DNA from: an uncultured bacterium
GTDB lineage: Bacteria; Acidobacteriota; Aminicenantia; Aminicenantales; CALLJL01
Assembly: GCA_938092135.1 (NCBI GenBank)
Contig: CALLJL010000023.1
Span: 183,203-247,202 of the forward strand
Reading direction: 5' to 3'
Length of the DNA: 64,000 bases
Each line of letters opens with the position of its first letter. The stretch's first letter is position 1. Positions 1-10,795 of this stretch are shown here, in pieces. The notes beneath the pieces are model-generated. The model was not told where the DNA came from. It ran no database searches and worked only from the letters and a program-made list of their open reading frames with translations. Position numbers and translations under genes: made by a program.

Positions 1-929
1 TGGGCGAGGCCGCAAATTTTGAAATTTATCAGGAATTATGGCGCCGAGATGAGTTAAAATGCCGAATCACCCTTTATTTTCCCATTACAGAAATCGATGT
101 TTTTGAGCGCCTTCGCCTGCGAGGCCCCTTTGGTTCTGACTGGTTAAGAATAGGCGGACTTAAAGGTTTTGTTGATGGTTCTCTCGGGGCGGGCACGGCC
201 CTCTTTTTTGAACCCTATTCCGACCAGCCCCAAAATTATGGCCTTATTCATTCCCAGATGTATCCAGAAGGAATTATGGAAACAAGGTTGAGGCGAGCTG
301 ACCAGCTTGGTTTACCTGTGGCCATTCACGCCATTGGCGATCGAGCTAATGCTTTGATTCTCGATATTATGGAAAAAATAATCAGAGAAAGGGGACCAAA
401 AGATCGGCGATGGCGGATCGAGCATGCCCAGCATTTACGCCGTGAAGATATAGCCCGATTAGGGCGTTTGGGCATCATTGCCTCAGTTCAACCCTATCAT
501 TTGGCTGATGATGGGTGCTGGGCTGAAAAAAGAATAGGACCACAAAGAGCAAAGACAACTTACGCCTTTCGTTCCCTTCTGGATAATAAAGTCATTTTAG
601 TTGCAGGCTCTGATTGGACAGTGGCTCCTCTTAATCCTCTTACGGGCATCTGGGCGGCTGTAACGAGACAAACAATAGATGGACGAAATCCAGGGGGTTG
701 GATTCCTGAAGAAAAGATTACGGTTGAAGAAGCCATTAAAGCTTATACCATCAATGCCGCCTATGCTGAATTTTCTGAAAAAAAGAAAGGAAGCCTTGAG
801 CCGGGTAAGTGGGCTGATATAACCGTTCTCGATAGAGATATTTTTTCCATTGCCCCAGAAGAAATTTTGAAAACAAAGATTAAAATGACCTTTGTAGCCG
901 GGAAAAAAGTTTTTGAGAGGAGAGATTAA
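1..929 (+). CDS. YtcJ-type amidohydrolase (metal-dependent hydrolase), 5' end outside window
   Basis: The reading frame is open from the first bases of the window to the stop at 929, so this is the C-terminal ~308 residues of a longer protein. The family (amidohydrolase 3, YtcJ-like) hydrolyses C-N bonds with a TIM-barrel metal centre. Visible motifs are HAIGDRAN (metal-ligand His), EHAQHL and GSDWTVAPLNPL (catalytic Asp), followed by the C-terminal beta-sandwich with LEPGKWADITVLDRD. The substrate cannot be told. An internal ATG at 258 is not the start because family-typical sequence (for example LRIGGLKGFVDGSLGAGTA) lies upstream of it. A second family member begins at the other end of the window. 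Confidence 0.9.
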   Translation, partial: GEAANFEIYQELWRRDELKCRITLYFPITEIDVFERLRLRGPFGSDWLRIGGLKGFVDGSLGAGTALFFEPYSDQPQNYGLIHSQMYPEGIMETRLRRADQLGLPVAIHAIGDRANALILDIMEKIIRERGPKDRRWRIEHAQHLRREDIARLGRLGIIASVQPYHLADDGCWAEKRIGPQRAKTTYAFRSLLDNKVILVAGSDWTVAPLNPLTGIWAAVTRQTIDGRNPGGWIPEEKITVEEAIKAYTINAAYAEFSEKKKGSLEPGKWADITVLDRDIFSIAPEEILKTKIKMTFVAGKKVFERRD

Positions 930-1033
930 AAAACAATAGAATAAAAGCGAAAAAGTTGGAAAGGAGGTTCAAGCTCTTCATTGGCAAAACCGAGGTTCCT
1001 TTGGTAGAATATTAAGCTTTTTAGGAGGAAAAA

Positions 1034-2146
1034 ATGAACGTCGGTATTATGAATGAAAGTGCCAAAATAGAAAACAGAGCTGCCTTAACTCCGAGTGGAG
1101 TTTCTTTCCTTGTGGAAAAGGGGCACAAGGTTTATGTTCAATCGGGAGCCGGTTTAAGGGCAGGATATAGTGATGAAGATTATATTGCAGGCGGAGCTCA
1201 AATTGTCTTTACTAAGGAAGAAGTTTTTGGCCGTTCTGATGTCGTTCTCAATGTTTCTCCCTTGAATCCTGAAGAATGTCAGATGGTCAAACCTAATCAG
1301 ATTCTTATGGGCTTTCAACATCTGGCCATTGCCAAAAAAGCGATTGTCGAAGAACTTCTGGCCAAAAAAGTTATCATGTTTGGTTATGAGATTATTCAAG
1401 AAGAGGATGAGAGTTTGCCTTTCTATGAAAGCCTGGGAGAAGTAGCCGGCCAAATGTGCATTTTCATTGCCGGTCACTACTTACAGACAAATCAAGGTGG
1501 TCGAGGAACGATTATGGGTGGTGTGGTTTCCGTTCCACCGGCGACAGTGGTCATCATTGGAAGCGGCGTTTTAGCTCGAAGCGCCACTCGGGCCTTTTTA
1601 GGAGCCGGAGCCCATACGATTGTCTTAGGACACAATATGGATCGTCTTCGCCGGATTGAAGAAATGACCAATGGTCGGGTTATCACTTTGATGGCCAGTC
1701 GGTACAATCTTGCCCGGATGACCAAAATCGCTGATGTTTTGGTGGGGGCTGTGCTTCGGCCAGGTGAGAGAGCTCCGGTTATGATTACCAGGGAGATGGT
1801 GAAATCAATGAAGCATGGTTCGGTAATTATTGATTTGGCCATTGACCATGGAGGTTGCATTGAAACTTCAAGACCTACAACCCTTGAGCATCCAACTTAT
1901 ATTGAAGAGGGAGTTATTCATTACTGTGTTCCCAATATTACGTCCGCGGTCAGCCGGACCTCCACTAAGGTTTTGTCCAATCTTGTGGTTCGCTATCTCC
2001 ATGAGATAGGCGATTATGGAGTTGAGGGAGCCCTAAAAAAGGATAAGTCCTTAGTTTGTGGCCTTTATCTTTATCGGGGCGGGATAATTAAAAAGAATAT
2101 TGCTGAAAGATTCGGGCTTCCTTCAAGTGAGTTGTCTCTTGATTAA
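1034..2146 (+). CDS. alanine dehydrogenase-like protein (AlaDH/PNT family), atypical active site
   Basis: The 370-residue length and fold match alanine dehydrogenase, which converts L-alanine to pyruvate with NAD+. ENRAALTP holds the substrate Arg15, GFQHLA the catalytic His96, a Rossmann GSGVLA motif lies near 176-181, and IDLAIDHGGCIETSRPTT carries the catalytic Asp (271). Two changes are odd. The usual KVKEP segment with Lys75 reads NVSP, and the acidic residue after beta-2 of the Rossmann fold (usually LDxN) is Gly in VLGHN, which weakens NAD specificity. It opens the redox operon, with an AGGAGG ribosome site just before the ATG. It may be an Ald paralogue with a different substrate or NADP preference. 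Confidence 0.8.
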   Translation: MNVGIMNESAKIENRAALTPSGVSFLVEKGHKVYVQSGAGLRAGYSDEDYIAGGAQIVFTKEEVFGRSDVVLNVSPLNPEECQMVKPNQILMGFQHLAIAKKAIVEELLAKKVIMFGYEIIQEEDESLPFYESLGEVAGQMCIFIAGHYLQTNQGGRGTIMGGVVSVPPATVVIIGSGVLARSATRAFLGAGAHTIVLGHNMDRLRRIEEMTNGRVITLMASRYNLARMTKIADVLVGAVLRPGERAPVMITREMVKSMKHGSVIIDLAIDHGGCIETSRPTTLEHPTYIEEGVIHYCVPNITSAVSRTSTKVLSNLVVRYLHEIGDYGVEGALKKDKSLVCGLYLYRGGIIKKNIAERFGLPSSELSLD

Positions 2147-2150
2147 AAAA

Positions 2151-2621
2151 ATGGCCTCAGAAGATAAAGAAATTTTTAAAGGTCTGGAATTAAATCAAAA
2201 AAGCCTAATTCATCTTCTCCATCGAATTCAGGCCCAATATGGATATATCCCTGAAGAAGTGGTTGATGATATAGCCGAACGCTTGAAGATTACACCTTCG
2301 GAAATCTTTGGTATCCTCACTTTTTATAAGGCTTTTGCCCTGGAACCGAGGGGAAAGCACTTAGTGACTATTTGCCTGGGCACGGCCTGTCATGTTCGGG
2401 GTGGTAGGCAGATTGCTGAAGAAGCTGAGAGGCGCCTGGGGATAAAAGCAGGCGAGACAACAGCCGATCGCCAGTTTACTCTGGAAACGGTTAATTGCCT
2501 TGGTTGCTGCGCTATTGGGCCAGTCGTGGTTGTAGATGGAGTTTATCATTCCCATGTTTCAATAGATCAGATCGAAAAGATACTGAAGAAGGCCACGGAG
2601 AAAGGTGATGAAAAAAATTAA
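2151..2621 (+). CDS. NuoE/HydC-like [2Fe-2S] subunit
   Basis: This 156-residue thioredoxin-fold ferredoxin subunit resembles the 24-kDa subunit of complex I and HydC of bifurcating hydrogenases. The four cluster ligands are visible: CLGTAC (C75, C80) and NCLGCC (C116, C120). I chose the ATG at 2151; an upstream TTG in frame would overlap the previous gene. It passes electrons between the flavin subunit encoded next and its partners. It overlaps the start of the following gene by 14 bases, so the two are very likely co-translated. Confidence 0.9.
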   Translation: MASEDKEIFKGLELNQKSLIHLLHRIQAQYGYIPEEVVDDIAERLKITPSEIFGILTFYKAFALEPRGKHLVTICLGTACHVRGGRQIAEEAERRLGIKAGETTADRQFTLETVNCLGCCAIGPVVVVDGVYHSHVSIDQIEKILKKATEKGDEKN

Positions 2622-4533
2622 GAATCTTCATGACCTTGAAAAATGGCGCTCCCAAATTTTGGCTTCCCGGCCGAAGAAGTTAAAAAGAGTCATCATTTCT
2701 TCTGGAACCTGTGGTCAGGCCAGCGGTTCCCTAGCTATCATTGAAGCTTTTAAAAGAGAAATTAAAAATCAAAGGATTGAAGATAAGATCGAGCTTAAGG
2801 TAACTGGTTGTCATGGTTTTTGTGAGATGGAGCCGAATATCATTATTGAGCCTGACAAAATTTTCTATAAACAACTTAAACCCCAGGATGTTCCTATCAT
2901 AATTGAAAAAACAATATTAAACGGTGAGATCATTCCTTCCTTAGTTTATCAAGATCCTCTCACTGGACGTTCTTATCCCTATCAACCAGAAATTCCTTTT
3001 TACCAGCGGCAGCTTCGCTGGTTGACCGAGGCCAATTTTTATCTCGATCCCACCAGTCTTGAAGATTATATTGCCTATGGCGGATATAAGGCTTTAGCCC
3101 AAGTACTTGAGTCGTTTTCTCCTGAACAGGTAATTGAAGAAATAATTGCTTCTGGGCTGAGAGGTCGAGGAGGAGCTGGTTTTCCCACTGGCCGGAAATG
3201 GCAGATCTGCCGTGAGGCTAAGGGGCCAAGAAAGTTTATCATCTGCAATGCCGATGAAGGTGACCCCGGGGCTTACATGGATCGAAGCCTTCTTGAAGGC
3301 AATCCCCATAGCGTTATTGAAGGTATGCTTATTGGGGCTTACGCTATTGGAGCTAAAGAGGGCTTTATTTATGTAAGAAGGGAATATCCCCTAGCTGTAA
3401 AACACGTTACCATAGCTATAGAGCAGGCAAAAGAAGCGGGTCTATTGGGTGAGTCCATCCTCGGTTCGACTTTTAATTTTGACCTTCATGTTGTTCAGGG
3501 AGCTGGAGCTTTTGTTTCGGGAGAGGAAACTTCGCTAATGGCCTCCATTGAAGGCAGAAGGGCCTTTCCCCGACAAAGACCTCCCTTTCCCGCCCAATCT
3601 GGACTTTGGGGATATCCCACCAATATTAATAATGTGGAAACCTGGGCTAATATTCCCTTAATCATTAATAAGGGAGCCAGCTGGTTCAATCAAGTTGGTA
3701 CAGAGCGAAGCAAAGGAACCAAAATCTTTTCTTTAGTCGGGAAAATAAATAATACCGGCCTGGTGGAAGTCCCCATGGGGATAACCCTTCGGGAAATAAT
3801 CTATGAGGTCGGCGGTGGAATAAAGGGTGGTCGGGCTTTTAAGGCGGTTCAAACAGGTGGACCTTCAGGCGGCTGTCTGCCGGAATCGCTCCTTGATTTA
3901 CCCGTCGATTATGACACCCTCACCAAAGCTGGCTCAATCATGGGTTCGGGCGGAATGATTGTTATGGACGAAGCAACTTGCATGGTCGATGTCGCCCGTT
4001 ATTTCCTCAATTTTACCCAGGAAGAATCCTGCGGCAAGTGTGTTCCCTGCCGGATCGGGACCAAACAGATGGTGGAAATTCTCAATCGAATTGTGGCCGG
4101 CCAAGGCGAGGAAGGCGATATAGAAAAGCTCGAGAATTTAGCTCAGACAGTCAAAGGAGCCTCTCTCTGTGGCCTCGGTCAGACCGCGCCCAATCCCGTT
4201 TTAACCACCATTAGATATTTTCGAAATGAATATGAAGCTCATATAAGGGATAAAAGCTGTCCAGCTCTGGTCTGCAAAGATCTAATCATCTATTACATTG
4301 AGCCTGAAATATGTGTTGGCTGCCTTCTTTGCCTGAAGAGCTGTCCGAGCCGAGCGATAAGCGGCGAAAGGAAAAAACCCCATCATATTGATCAGTCCTT
4401 GTGTATTAAATGTGGGGCCTGCCTGGAAAAATGTCCTCCCAAGGTTGGGGCAATCAAAAAATATACAGGCAGGAAGAGGGATGAGATTATGGCAACAGAA
4501 AGCTCCATTAAAAATTCGAGGGTTGGGCTATGA
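2608..4533 (+). CDS. NuoF/HydB-like NADH-binding flavoprotein subunit
   Basis: The domain order is that of Thermotoga HydB: an N-terminal thioredoxin-like [2Fe-2S] domain (1-120), the NADH/FMN module (GLRGRGGAGFPTG, ICNADEGDPGAYMDR, SGEETSLMASIEGRR), the N3 cluster (ESCGKCVPC near 473, SLCGLGQTAPNP near 519), and a C-terminal 2x[4Fe-4S] ferredoxin (CVGCLLCLKSC, CIKCGACLEKC). The first N-terminal motif reads SSGTCGQASG instead of the usual CxGTGC, so one ligand is missing or moved. The ATG at 2608 follows GGAG. The stop overlaps the next start (ATGA). It is the probable site where NADH meets the flavin, and extra N- and C-terminal clusters of this kind are typical of electron-bifurcating HydB-type subunits. 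Confidence 0.92.
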   Translation: MKKIKNLHDLEKWRSQILASRPKKLKRVIISSGTCGQASGSLAIIEAFKREIKNQRIEDKIELKVTGCHGFCEMEPNIIIEPDKIFYKQLKPQDVPIIIEKTILNGEIIPSLVYQDPLTGRSYPYQPEIPFYQRQLRWLTEANFYLDPTSLEDYIAYGGYKALAQVLESFSPEQVIEEIIASGLRGRGGAGFPTGRKWQICREAKGPRKFIICNADEGDPGAYMDRSLLEGNPHSVIEGMLIGAYAIGAKEGFIYVRREYPLAVKHVTIAIEQAKEAGLLGESILGSTFNFDLHVVQGAGAFVSGEETSLMASIEGRRAFPRQRPPFPAQSGLWGYPTNINNVETWANIPLIINKGASWFNQVGTERSKGTKIFSLVGKINNTGLVEVPMGITLREIIYEVGGGIKGGRAFKAVQTGGPSGGCLPESLLDLPVDYDTLTKAGSIMGSGGMIVMDEATCMVDVARYFLNFTQEESCGKCVPCRIGTKQMVEILNRIVAGQGEEGDIEKLENLAQTVKGASLCGLGQTAPNPVLTTIRYFRNEYEAHIRDKSCPALVCKDLIIYYIEPEICVGCLLCLKSCPSRAISGERKKPHHIDQSLCIKCGACLEKCPPKVGAIKKYTGRKRDEIMATESSIKNSRVGL

Positions 4534-7082
4534 AGATTAAAATCAATGAACAGGAGATACAATTTTCTGGTTCGAAGACAATTTTGGAGGTTGCCCGCGA
4601 GAAGGGAATTTACATTCCCTCCCTTTGCGATCATCCCTTGCTCAAGCCCTTTGGAGGCTGCCGCCTTTGCCTAGTAGAAATAAAGGGAGTCAAAGGTTAT
4701 GTTCCTGCCTGTAGCCGCGAGGCCGAAGATGGCCTCGAAGTTATAACGAATTCACCTGTTCTCGAAGAGATGAGAAGGCAGACTCTTGAGCTCCTTTTAT
4801 CGGAGCACCCCAATGCCTGCTTGGTTTGCCGGGAAAAGGAAAAATGTGAGGAGCACAAAATTACCATCCGCAAGGTAGATGAGGTGACGGGCTGTATCTT
4901 TTGCCCTAAGAACAATCACTGTGAGCTTCAAAAGGTTGTTCAGTATTTAGGTATAGAGAAAATAAGATTTCCTTCAAGTTATCGAGGCATTGAAATTATT
5001 CGAGAAGACCCTTTCTTTGACCGCAATTATAATCTCTGCATCCTCTGTGGACGCTGTGTTCGCATCTGCCATGAAGTCAGGGGAGCTTCGGCCATTTCCT
5101 TTGTTTTTCGAGGCTCTCAGACAGTAATTGGCACGGCCTATAATAAGCCTCTTCTTGATTGTGGCTGTCAATTCTGTGGGGCCTGTGTTGATGTTTGTCC
5201 TGTCGGAGCCCTAACTGAGAGGGCTCTTCGCGGCGAACTGGAGGCAGAAAAGGAAGTGACTACGGTCTGTCCTTATTGTAGTCAAGCCTGTCTTTTGAAA
5301 ATCAAGGTTAGAGAGGAAAGAATTCTCGGTGCTGAGCCAGCTAACCTGGAATCTCTTGGCGGGATGTGTGTGCGGGGAAGATTTTTAATTCGAGATCTCG
5401 TTGACAATCCCTATCGCTTATTTAAGCCCTATTTGCGGATTGATGGGGAGCTAAGGGAAACAGGTTGGGATGAAGCTCTGGATTACGCCGCATCAAAGCT
5501 GGCTTCTTATTCTTCTGATGAAATAGCTTTAATTCTTTCACCACACCTTTCTCTTGAAGATTTATATACTTTGATTCTTCTCGCCCAACAAGGACTTAAA
5601 ACTAATAACATAACTTTATCTACGGCCAATGATTCTTTTCTGATAATAGAAAAGCTTAGCCAGGAAAATGATTTTTATCTTCCTCTTAATTACCATCCCC
5701 AGGATCTGGCTGAAGCTCGATGCATTTTCATTTTGGGCGGTGATTTAACTGTTCTTCAGCCTGGACTTTGGGTTGAAGTTTTAAGGGCGGTAAATCAGGG
5801 AGCTAAACTTATTACTCTTGATTCGGTAGGCCGACCCTATGATCGCTTTAGTACGATTAATTTGAAGGCCTTACCGGAGAGCTGGCCGGCTATTCTTGCT
5901 CGCTTGATAGAACTTGCAGCTAGAAAAGAAGGTGTCTTTGAAAAAATAATCCCGCCCTTTTTTCAGGACGAAGGAATTAAAACCCTGACCCGAGCCAGCG
6001 AGGCTTTTAACCCCGATGGGTTTGAAGAAAAGATTGAGGAGGCCTTTTCTCTATTGGCTCATAATAAAAGTGTCTTTCTCTTAGGCCCTGGTTTCTGGCC
6101 CTTCCATCGAGCTGAAATTCTTTCTCTTCTTCTCAATTTAGTTCAGCTTTTTGAAGCTCGATTGATTTTATTTGGCCAAGAAAGTAACAGCCGAGGAGCT
6201 TCTGCTCTTTTGGGACGGCTAAAATTATGGCCTCTCTCTCCTTTCGACCTTAATAGACAAATAACCAGCGGTAAAATAAAGGCAGTTTTGTGTTTTGGGC
6301 CCTGGCCTTTTCTTGGACCAGAGAAACCTCCTTTCCTTCTTCTCGTTGAGCCTTACCGAAATCATTTCAGCAATTCAGCGGAGGTTCTTCTTCCTGCCGC
6401 CACGATTCTTGAACGAGGAGGAACCTTTGTAGCTAGCAACGGCTTAATCAAGCGATTCGGTAAGGCTATATCTAGGCTAAATGAAAGCAGGCCTGATTGG
6501 TGGATAGGTTTGCAACTGGGCTGCCGTCTGAACCCCGACTTTCCTATTTTTGCTGACGAAGAAGACATCTTGAGGACAATGGTGCCTCTCTTTCCTGAGT
6601 TAAAGAATTTAATTACCACTGATTCTTTAGAATTAAAGGAGGTTTTAACCACTGCTCTGATTGAAGAAAAAAAGGGTAAGAAGAAGTTAATAAATCTTTC
6701 TTTTATGGAGAATTTCTTTGGTATAGTCAGAAAAGGAGTTTGGCGATTACTTATCGAATTCTCAATTGATCATTATCGTTCGCTTCCCTTGGCTTTGGTC
6801 AATCGTGATTTCCGGAGGATTCGCTTGCCCAAAAGAGTAAAACTTCATCCTGAAGAAGCCACCAAATTAAGAGTAGCTGATGGCGACGCCATCAAATTAA
6901 AAAAGGGAAAACAAAGCCTAGAAACCAGGGTTAAAATTTCTTCACGAGTACCGCCAAGTGTTCTATTATTTAGCTTAGGGTTAGCTTATTTCCCAGAGGA
7001 CCCAGCTTCTCTTTTTATTATTTCCTCTTTTTCGCGAGAAGAGAAGGGCTCTTTGATTCAGGAAGTCATAACAATTGAGTGA
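4530..7082 (+). CDS. NuoG/formate dehydrogenase-like iron-sulfur subunit without Mo ligand
   Basis: The 850-residue protein begins with a plant-type [2Fe-2S] domain (GGCRLCLVEIKG), a His-Cys cluster segment, and two [4Fe-4S] motifs (CILCGRCVRIC, CGCQFCGACVDVC). A molybdopterin-oxidoreductase [4Fe-4S] domain follows (CPYCSQAC ... GGMCVRGRF), then a degenerate Mo-bisPGD body and C-terminal beta domain. Where formate dehydrogenases have the Cys/Sec-His loop, this protein reads TANDSFLIIEKL, so it should not bind catalytic Mo, as in NuoG. No H-cluster motif is present, so it is not a hydrogenase. It starts with ATGA overlap to the HydB-like gene. Its job is probably electron relay in the complex. 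Confidence 0.85.
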   Translation: MKIKINEQEIQFSGSKTILEVAREKGIYIPSLCDHPLLKPFGGCRLCLVEIKGVKGYVPACSREAEDGLEVITNSPVLEEMRRQTLELLLSEHPNACLVCREKEKCEEHKITIRKVDEVTGCIFCPKNNHCELQKVVQYLGIEKIRFPSSYRGIEIIREDPFFDRNYNLCILCGRCVRICHEVRGASAISFVFRGSQTVIGTAYNKPLLDCGCQFCGACVDVCPVGALTERALRGELEAEKEVTTVCPYCSQACLLKIKVREERILGAEPANLESLGGMCVRGRFLIRDLVDNPYRLFKPYLRIDGELRETGWDEALDYAASKLASYSSDEIALILSPHLSLEDLYTLILLAQQGLKTNNITLSTANDSFLIIEKLSQENDFYLPLNYHPQDLAEARCIFILGGDLTVLQPGLWVEVLRAVNQGAKLITLDSVGRPYDRFSTINLKALPESWPAILARLIELAARKEGVFEKIIPPFFQDEGIKTLTRASEAFNPDGFEEKIEEAFSLLAHNKSVFLLGPGFWPFHRAEILSLLLNLVQLFEARLILFGQESNSRGASALLGRLKLWPLSPFDLNRQITSGKIKAVLCFGPWPFLGPEKPPFLLLVEPYRNHFSNSAEVLLPAATILERGGTFVASNGLIKRFGKAISRLNESRPDWWIGLQLGCRLNPDFPIFADEEDILRTMVPLFPELKNLITTDSLELKEVLTTALIEEKKGKKKLINLSFMENFFGIVRKGVWRLLIEFSIDHYRSLPLALVNRDFRRIRLPKRVKLHPEEATKLRVADGDAIKLKKGKQSLETRVKISSRVPPSVLLFSLGLAYFPEDPASLFIISSFSREEKGSLIQEVITIE

Positions 7083-7094
7083 AAGAGGGAGACC

Positions 7095-7940
7095 ATGGCG
7101 AAAATAGTTCAGAAAAAAAAGCTTGTTCCCAATATTTATCTCCTCGAAGTGGAAGCTCCAGAGGTGGCCAAAAAGGCCAGGCCAGGACAGTTTGTAATTT
7201 TAATGCCCGATGAATTCGGAGAAAGGATTCCCTTAACTATAGCTGACTGGGATATAAAAAGGGGCACAGTTACTTCAGTATTTATGGTTGTGGGCACTTC
7301 GACAGCCAAACTTGCAGGTGTTCGTCCCGGTGATGAACTTCCGGTTTATGTGGGTCCCCTTGGCCGGCCTTCAGAAATTGATTATTTTGGCACTGTGCTT
7401 TGTGCAGGTGGCTGCTTTGGCCTGGGCGCTATTTTCCCTCTAGCCAGGGCTTACAAACAGGCAGGTAATCGAGTGGTGACTTTCCTTGATGTGAGAGCCC
7501 GTTATCTACTTTACTGGGAAGAAAAGCTAAGAGCTGTAAGCGACGAGGTTCATATTATTTCGCGGGATGACCAAAATCTTCCTCAGGAATACATCTCCTG
7601 GCGACTTAAGAATCTTCTGGAGCAGGGTCGACAGGTTGATCGAGTTCATGTCGTAGGCTGTACCTATCTCATGTCTTCTTGTGCGGAGGCAACACGGCCA
7701 TATAAAATAAAGACAATTGTCAGCCTTAACCCAATCATGTTGGATGGCACAGGCATGTGCGGCGCCTGCCGGGTTTCGGTGGGTGAAGCGACTCGTTTTG
7801 CCTGTGTTGATGGGCCTGATTTTGATGGTCATCTTGTGGATTGGAATGAACTTTATGCCCGAAGGAAGGCTTATCTTGAAGAGGAAACCCATTCTCTCTG
7901 CCATTGGCAGGCCAGAGTATATGAAGAAGAAGCCATTTGA
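7095..7940 (+). CDS. nfnA: NfnA-like FAD/[2Fe-2S] subunit of NADH-dependent ferredoxin:NADP oxidoreductase
   Basis: At 281 residues this matches NfnA (also called SudB), with a ferredoxin-reductase-type FAD domain (RPGQFVILMP, RIPLTIADWD), an NAD-binding half (CAGGCFGLGAIFPLARAYK) and a C-terminal [2Fe-2S] segment (GTGMCGACRVSV ... FACVDGPDFDGHLVDW). NfnAB couples NADPH, NADH and ferredoxin by flavin-based bifurcation. It is 12 bases after the NuoG-like gene with a GGGAG ribosome site and 17 bases before its partner nfnB. Confidence 0.9.
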   Translation: MAKIVQKKKLVPNIYLLEVEAPEVAKKARPGQFVILMPDEFGERIPLTIADWDIKRGTVTSVFMVVGTSTAKLAGVRPGDELPVYVGPLGRPSEIDYFGTVLCAGGCFGLGAIFPLARAYKQAGNRVVTFLDVRARYLLYWEEKLRAVSDEVHIISRDDQNLPQEYISWRLKNLLEQGRQVDRVHVVGCTYLMSSCAEATRPYKIKTIVSLNPIMLDGTGMCGACRVSVGEATRFACVDGPDFDGHLVDWNELYARRKAYLEEETHSLCHWQARVYEEEAI

Positions 7941-7948
7941 AAGGATAA

Positions 7949-9454
<1,506 letters not shown>

Positions 9455-9490
9455 TTTTTATCAAAAGCGATAATTTATGGAGGCAATAAA

Positions 9491-10789
9491 ATGAGCTGGG
9501 TTGACGATTATAAAAAAAGGTTATGTTCAGCTGAGGAAGCAGTTTCAGTGGTTAAAAGTGGTGACCGCGTTTATATCAGCGGGAACGCGGCCACTCCCTA
9601 TGTTTTAATGAAAGCTTTAGCCCAGAGAAAAGATGAGCTTTATAATGTTGAGCTCGTCCACGTTCTTTTAATGGGCGAGGACCCTCTTTCCAAGCCTGAA
9701 ATGGAAGGACATTTCCGCCATAACTCCTTATTTGTTGGACCGGCCGATCGTAAAGCCATCAATGAAGGACGAGCTGATTATATTCCCATTTTTCTTCATC
9801 AGATTCCAGATCTCTTTTACTCCGGACAAATGCCTATTGATGTCGCTATGCTTCATCTTTCGCCGCCCGATGAGCATGGTTTTATGAGTTTTGGAGTGGA
9901 GGTTCTGGCTTCAAAGGCAGCAGCTGAAAAGGCCAAAATAGTAATTGCCCAAGTGAATGATCAGATGCCTCGCGTTTTGGGAGATTCCTTTATTCATGTC
10001 TCTCGAGTGCATAAAATTGTGGAGGTGAGCGAGCCACTTCCAGAACTTGAAAGGTCACCAATGACTGAAGTAGAGCTAAAAATCGGTCAATATATAGCCG
10101 ATCTCATTGAGGATGGCTGTACTCTACAGCTCGGCATAGGGGGTATTCCTGACGCAGTCTTAGCTTCCCTCAAGAATCGCCGGGAGCTGGGGATTCATAC
10201 GGAAATGGTTTCCGATGGGGTTATGGAGGCCATTGAAGCAGGTATTATCACTGGCTCAAGAAAAACTCTTCATCCTTATAAGGTGATTATGACTTTTGTT
10301 TTAGGTTCAAAAAAACTTTACGATTTTGTTGATAATAATCCAATTTTTGAAGCTCATCCGACTAATTATACCAACCACCCTTTCATTATTGCCCAAAATG
10401 AAAAAATGGTGGCCATCAATTCCGCTATTGAGGTGGATATAACTGGTCAGGTCTGCTCCGATTCAATTGGAACCTATATTTATAGTGGCTTTGGTGGCCA
10501 GGTTGATTTTATTAGAGGTGCGGCTCATTCCAAAGGGGGGAAGCCTATTATTGCTTTACCCTCAACCGCTAAGGATGGAGAAGTTTCCCGCATTGTTCCT
10601 TATTTAAAGCAAGGAGCCGGGGTGGTTACTACTCGAGCCGATGTTCGTTATGTGGTGACTGAATATGGCGTCGCCTATCTTTACGGTAAAAATCTTCAAG
10701 AAAGAACAAAGGCTCTAATTAACATTGCCCATCCTAAATTCAGGGCTGATTTAATCAAGGAAGCAAAAAAGCGCAATCTCCTTCGTTAA
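9491..10789 (+). CDS. acetyl-CoA hydrolase/transferase family protein (acyl-CoA:carboxylate CoA-transferase)
   Basis: The 432-residue protein belongs to the family that includes 4-hydroxybutyrate and butyryl-CoA:acetate CoA-transferases. Motifs include GIGGIPDAVL, HTEMVSDGVMEAIEAG (with the catalytic Glu that forms the CoA thioester), GFGGQVDFIRGA and VTEYGVAYLYGKNLQERTKALI. It starts at an ATG after GGAGG. It follows nfnB by 36 bases and probably ends the fermentative operon, moving CoA between acetate and an organic acid. The exact acyl substrate cannot be assigned. Confidence 0.88.
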   Translation: MSWVDDYKKRLCSAEEAVSVVKSGDRVYISGNAATPYVLMKALAQRKDELYNVELVHVLLMGEDPLSKPEMEGHFRHNSLFVGPADRKAINEGRADYIPIFLHQIPDLFYSGQMPIDVAMLHLSPPDEHGFMSFGVEVLASKAAAEKAKIVIAQVNDQMPRVLGDSFIHVSRVHKIVEVSEPLPELERSPMTEVELKIGQYIADLIEDGCTLQLGIGGIPDAVLASLKNRRELGIHTEMVSDGVMEAIEAGIITGSRKTLHPYKVIMTFVLGSKKLYDFVDNNPIFEAHPTNYTNHPFIIAQNEKMVAINSAIEVDITGQVCSDSIGTYIYSGFGGQVDFIRGAAHSKGGKPIIALPSTAKDGEVSRIVPYLKQGAGVVTTRADVRYVVTEYGVAYLYGKNLQERTKALINIAHPKFRADLIKEAKKRNLLR

Positions 10790-10795
10790 AAAACT

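Noticed and set aside
960..1020. AAGGAGG without an obvious gene
   Set aside because: Only very short non-ATG frames follow; it may be chance or a decayed start.
4530..7082. [FeFe]-hydrogenase or formate dehydrogenase catalytic subunit
   Set aside because: No H-cluster motifs and no Cys/Sec Mo-ligand loop.
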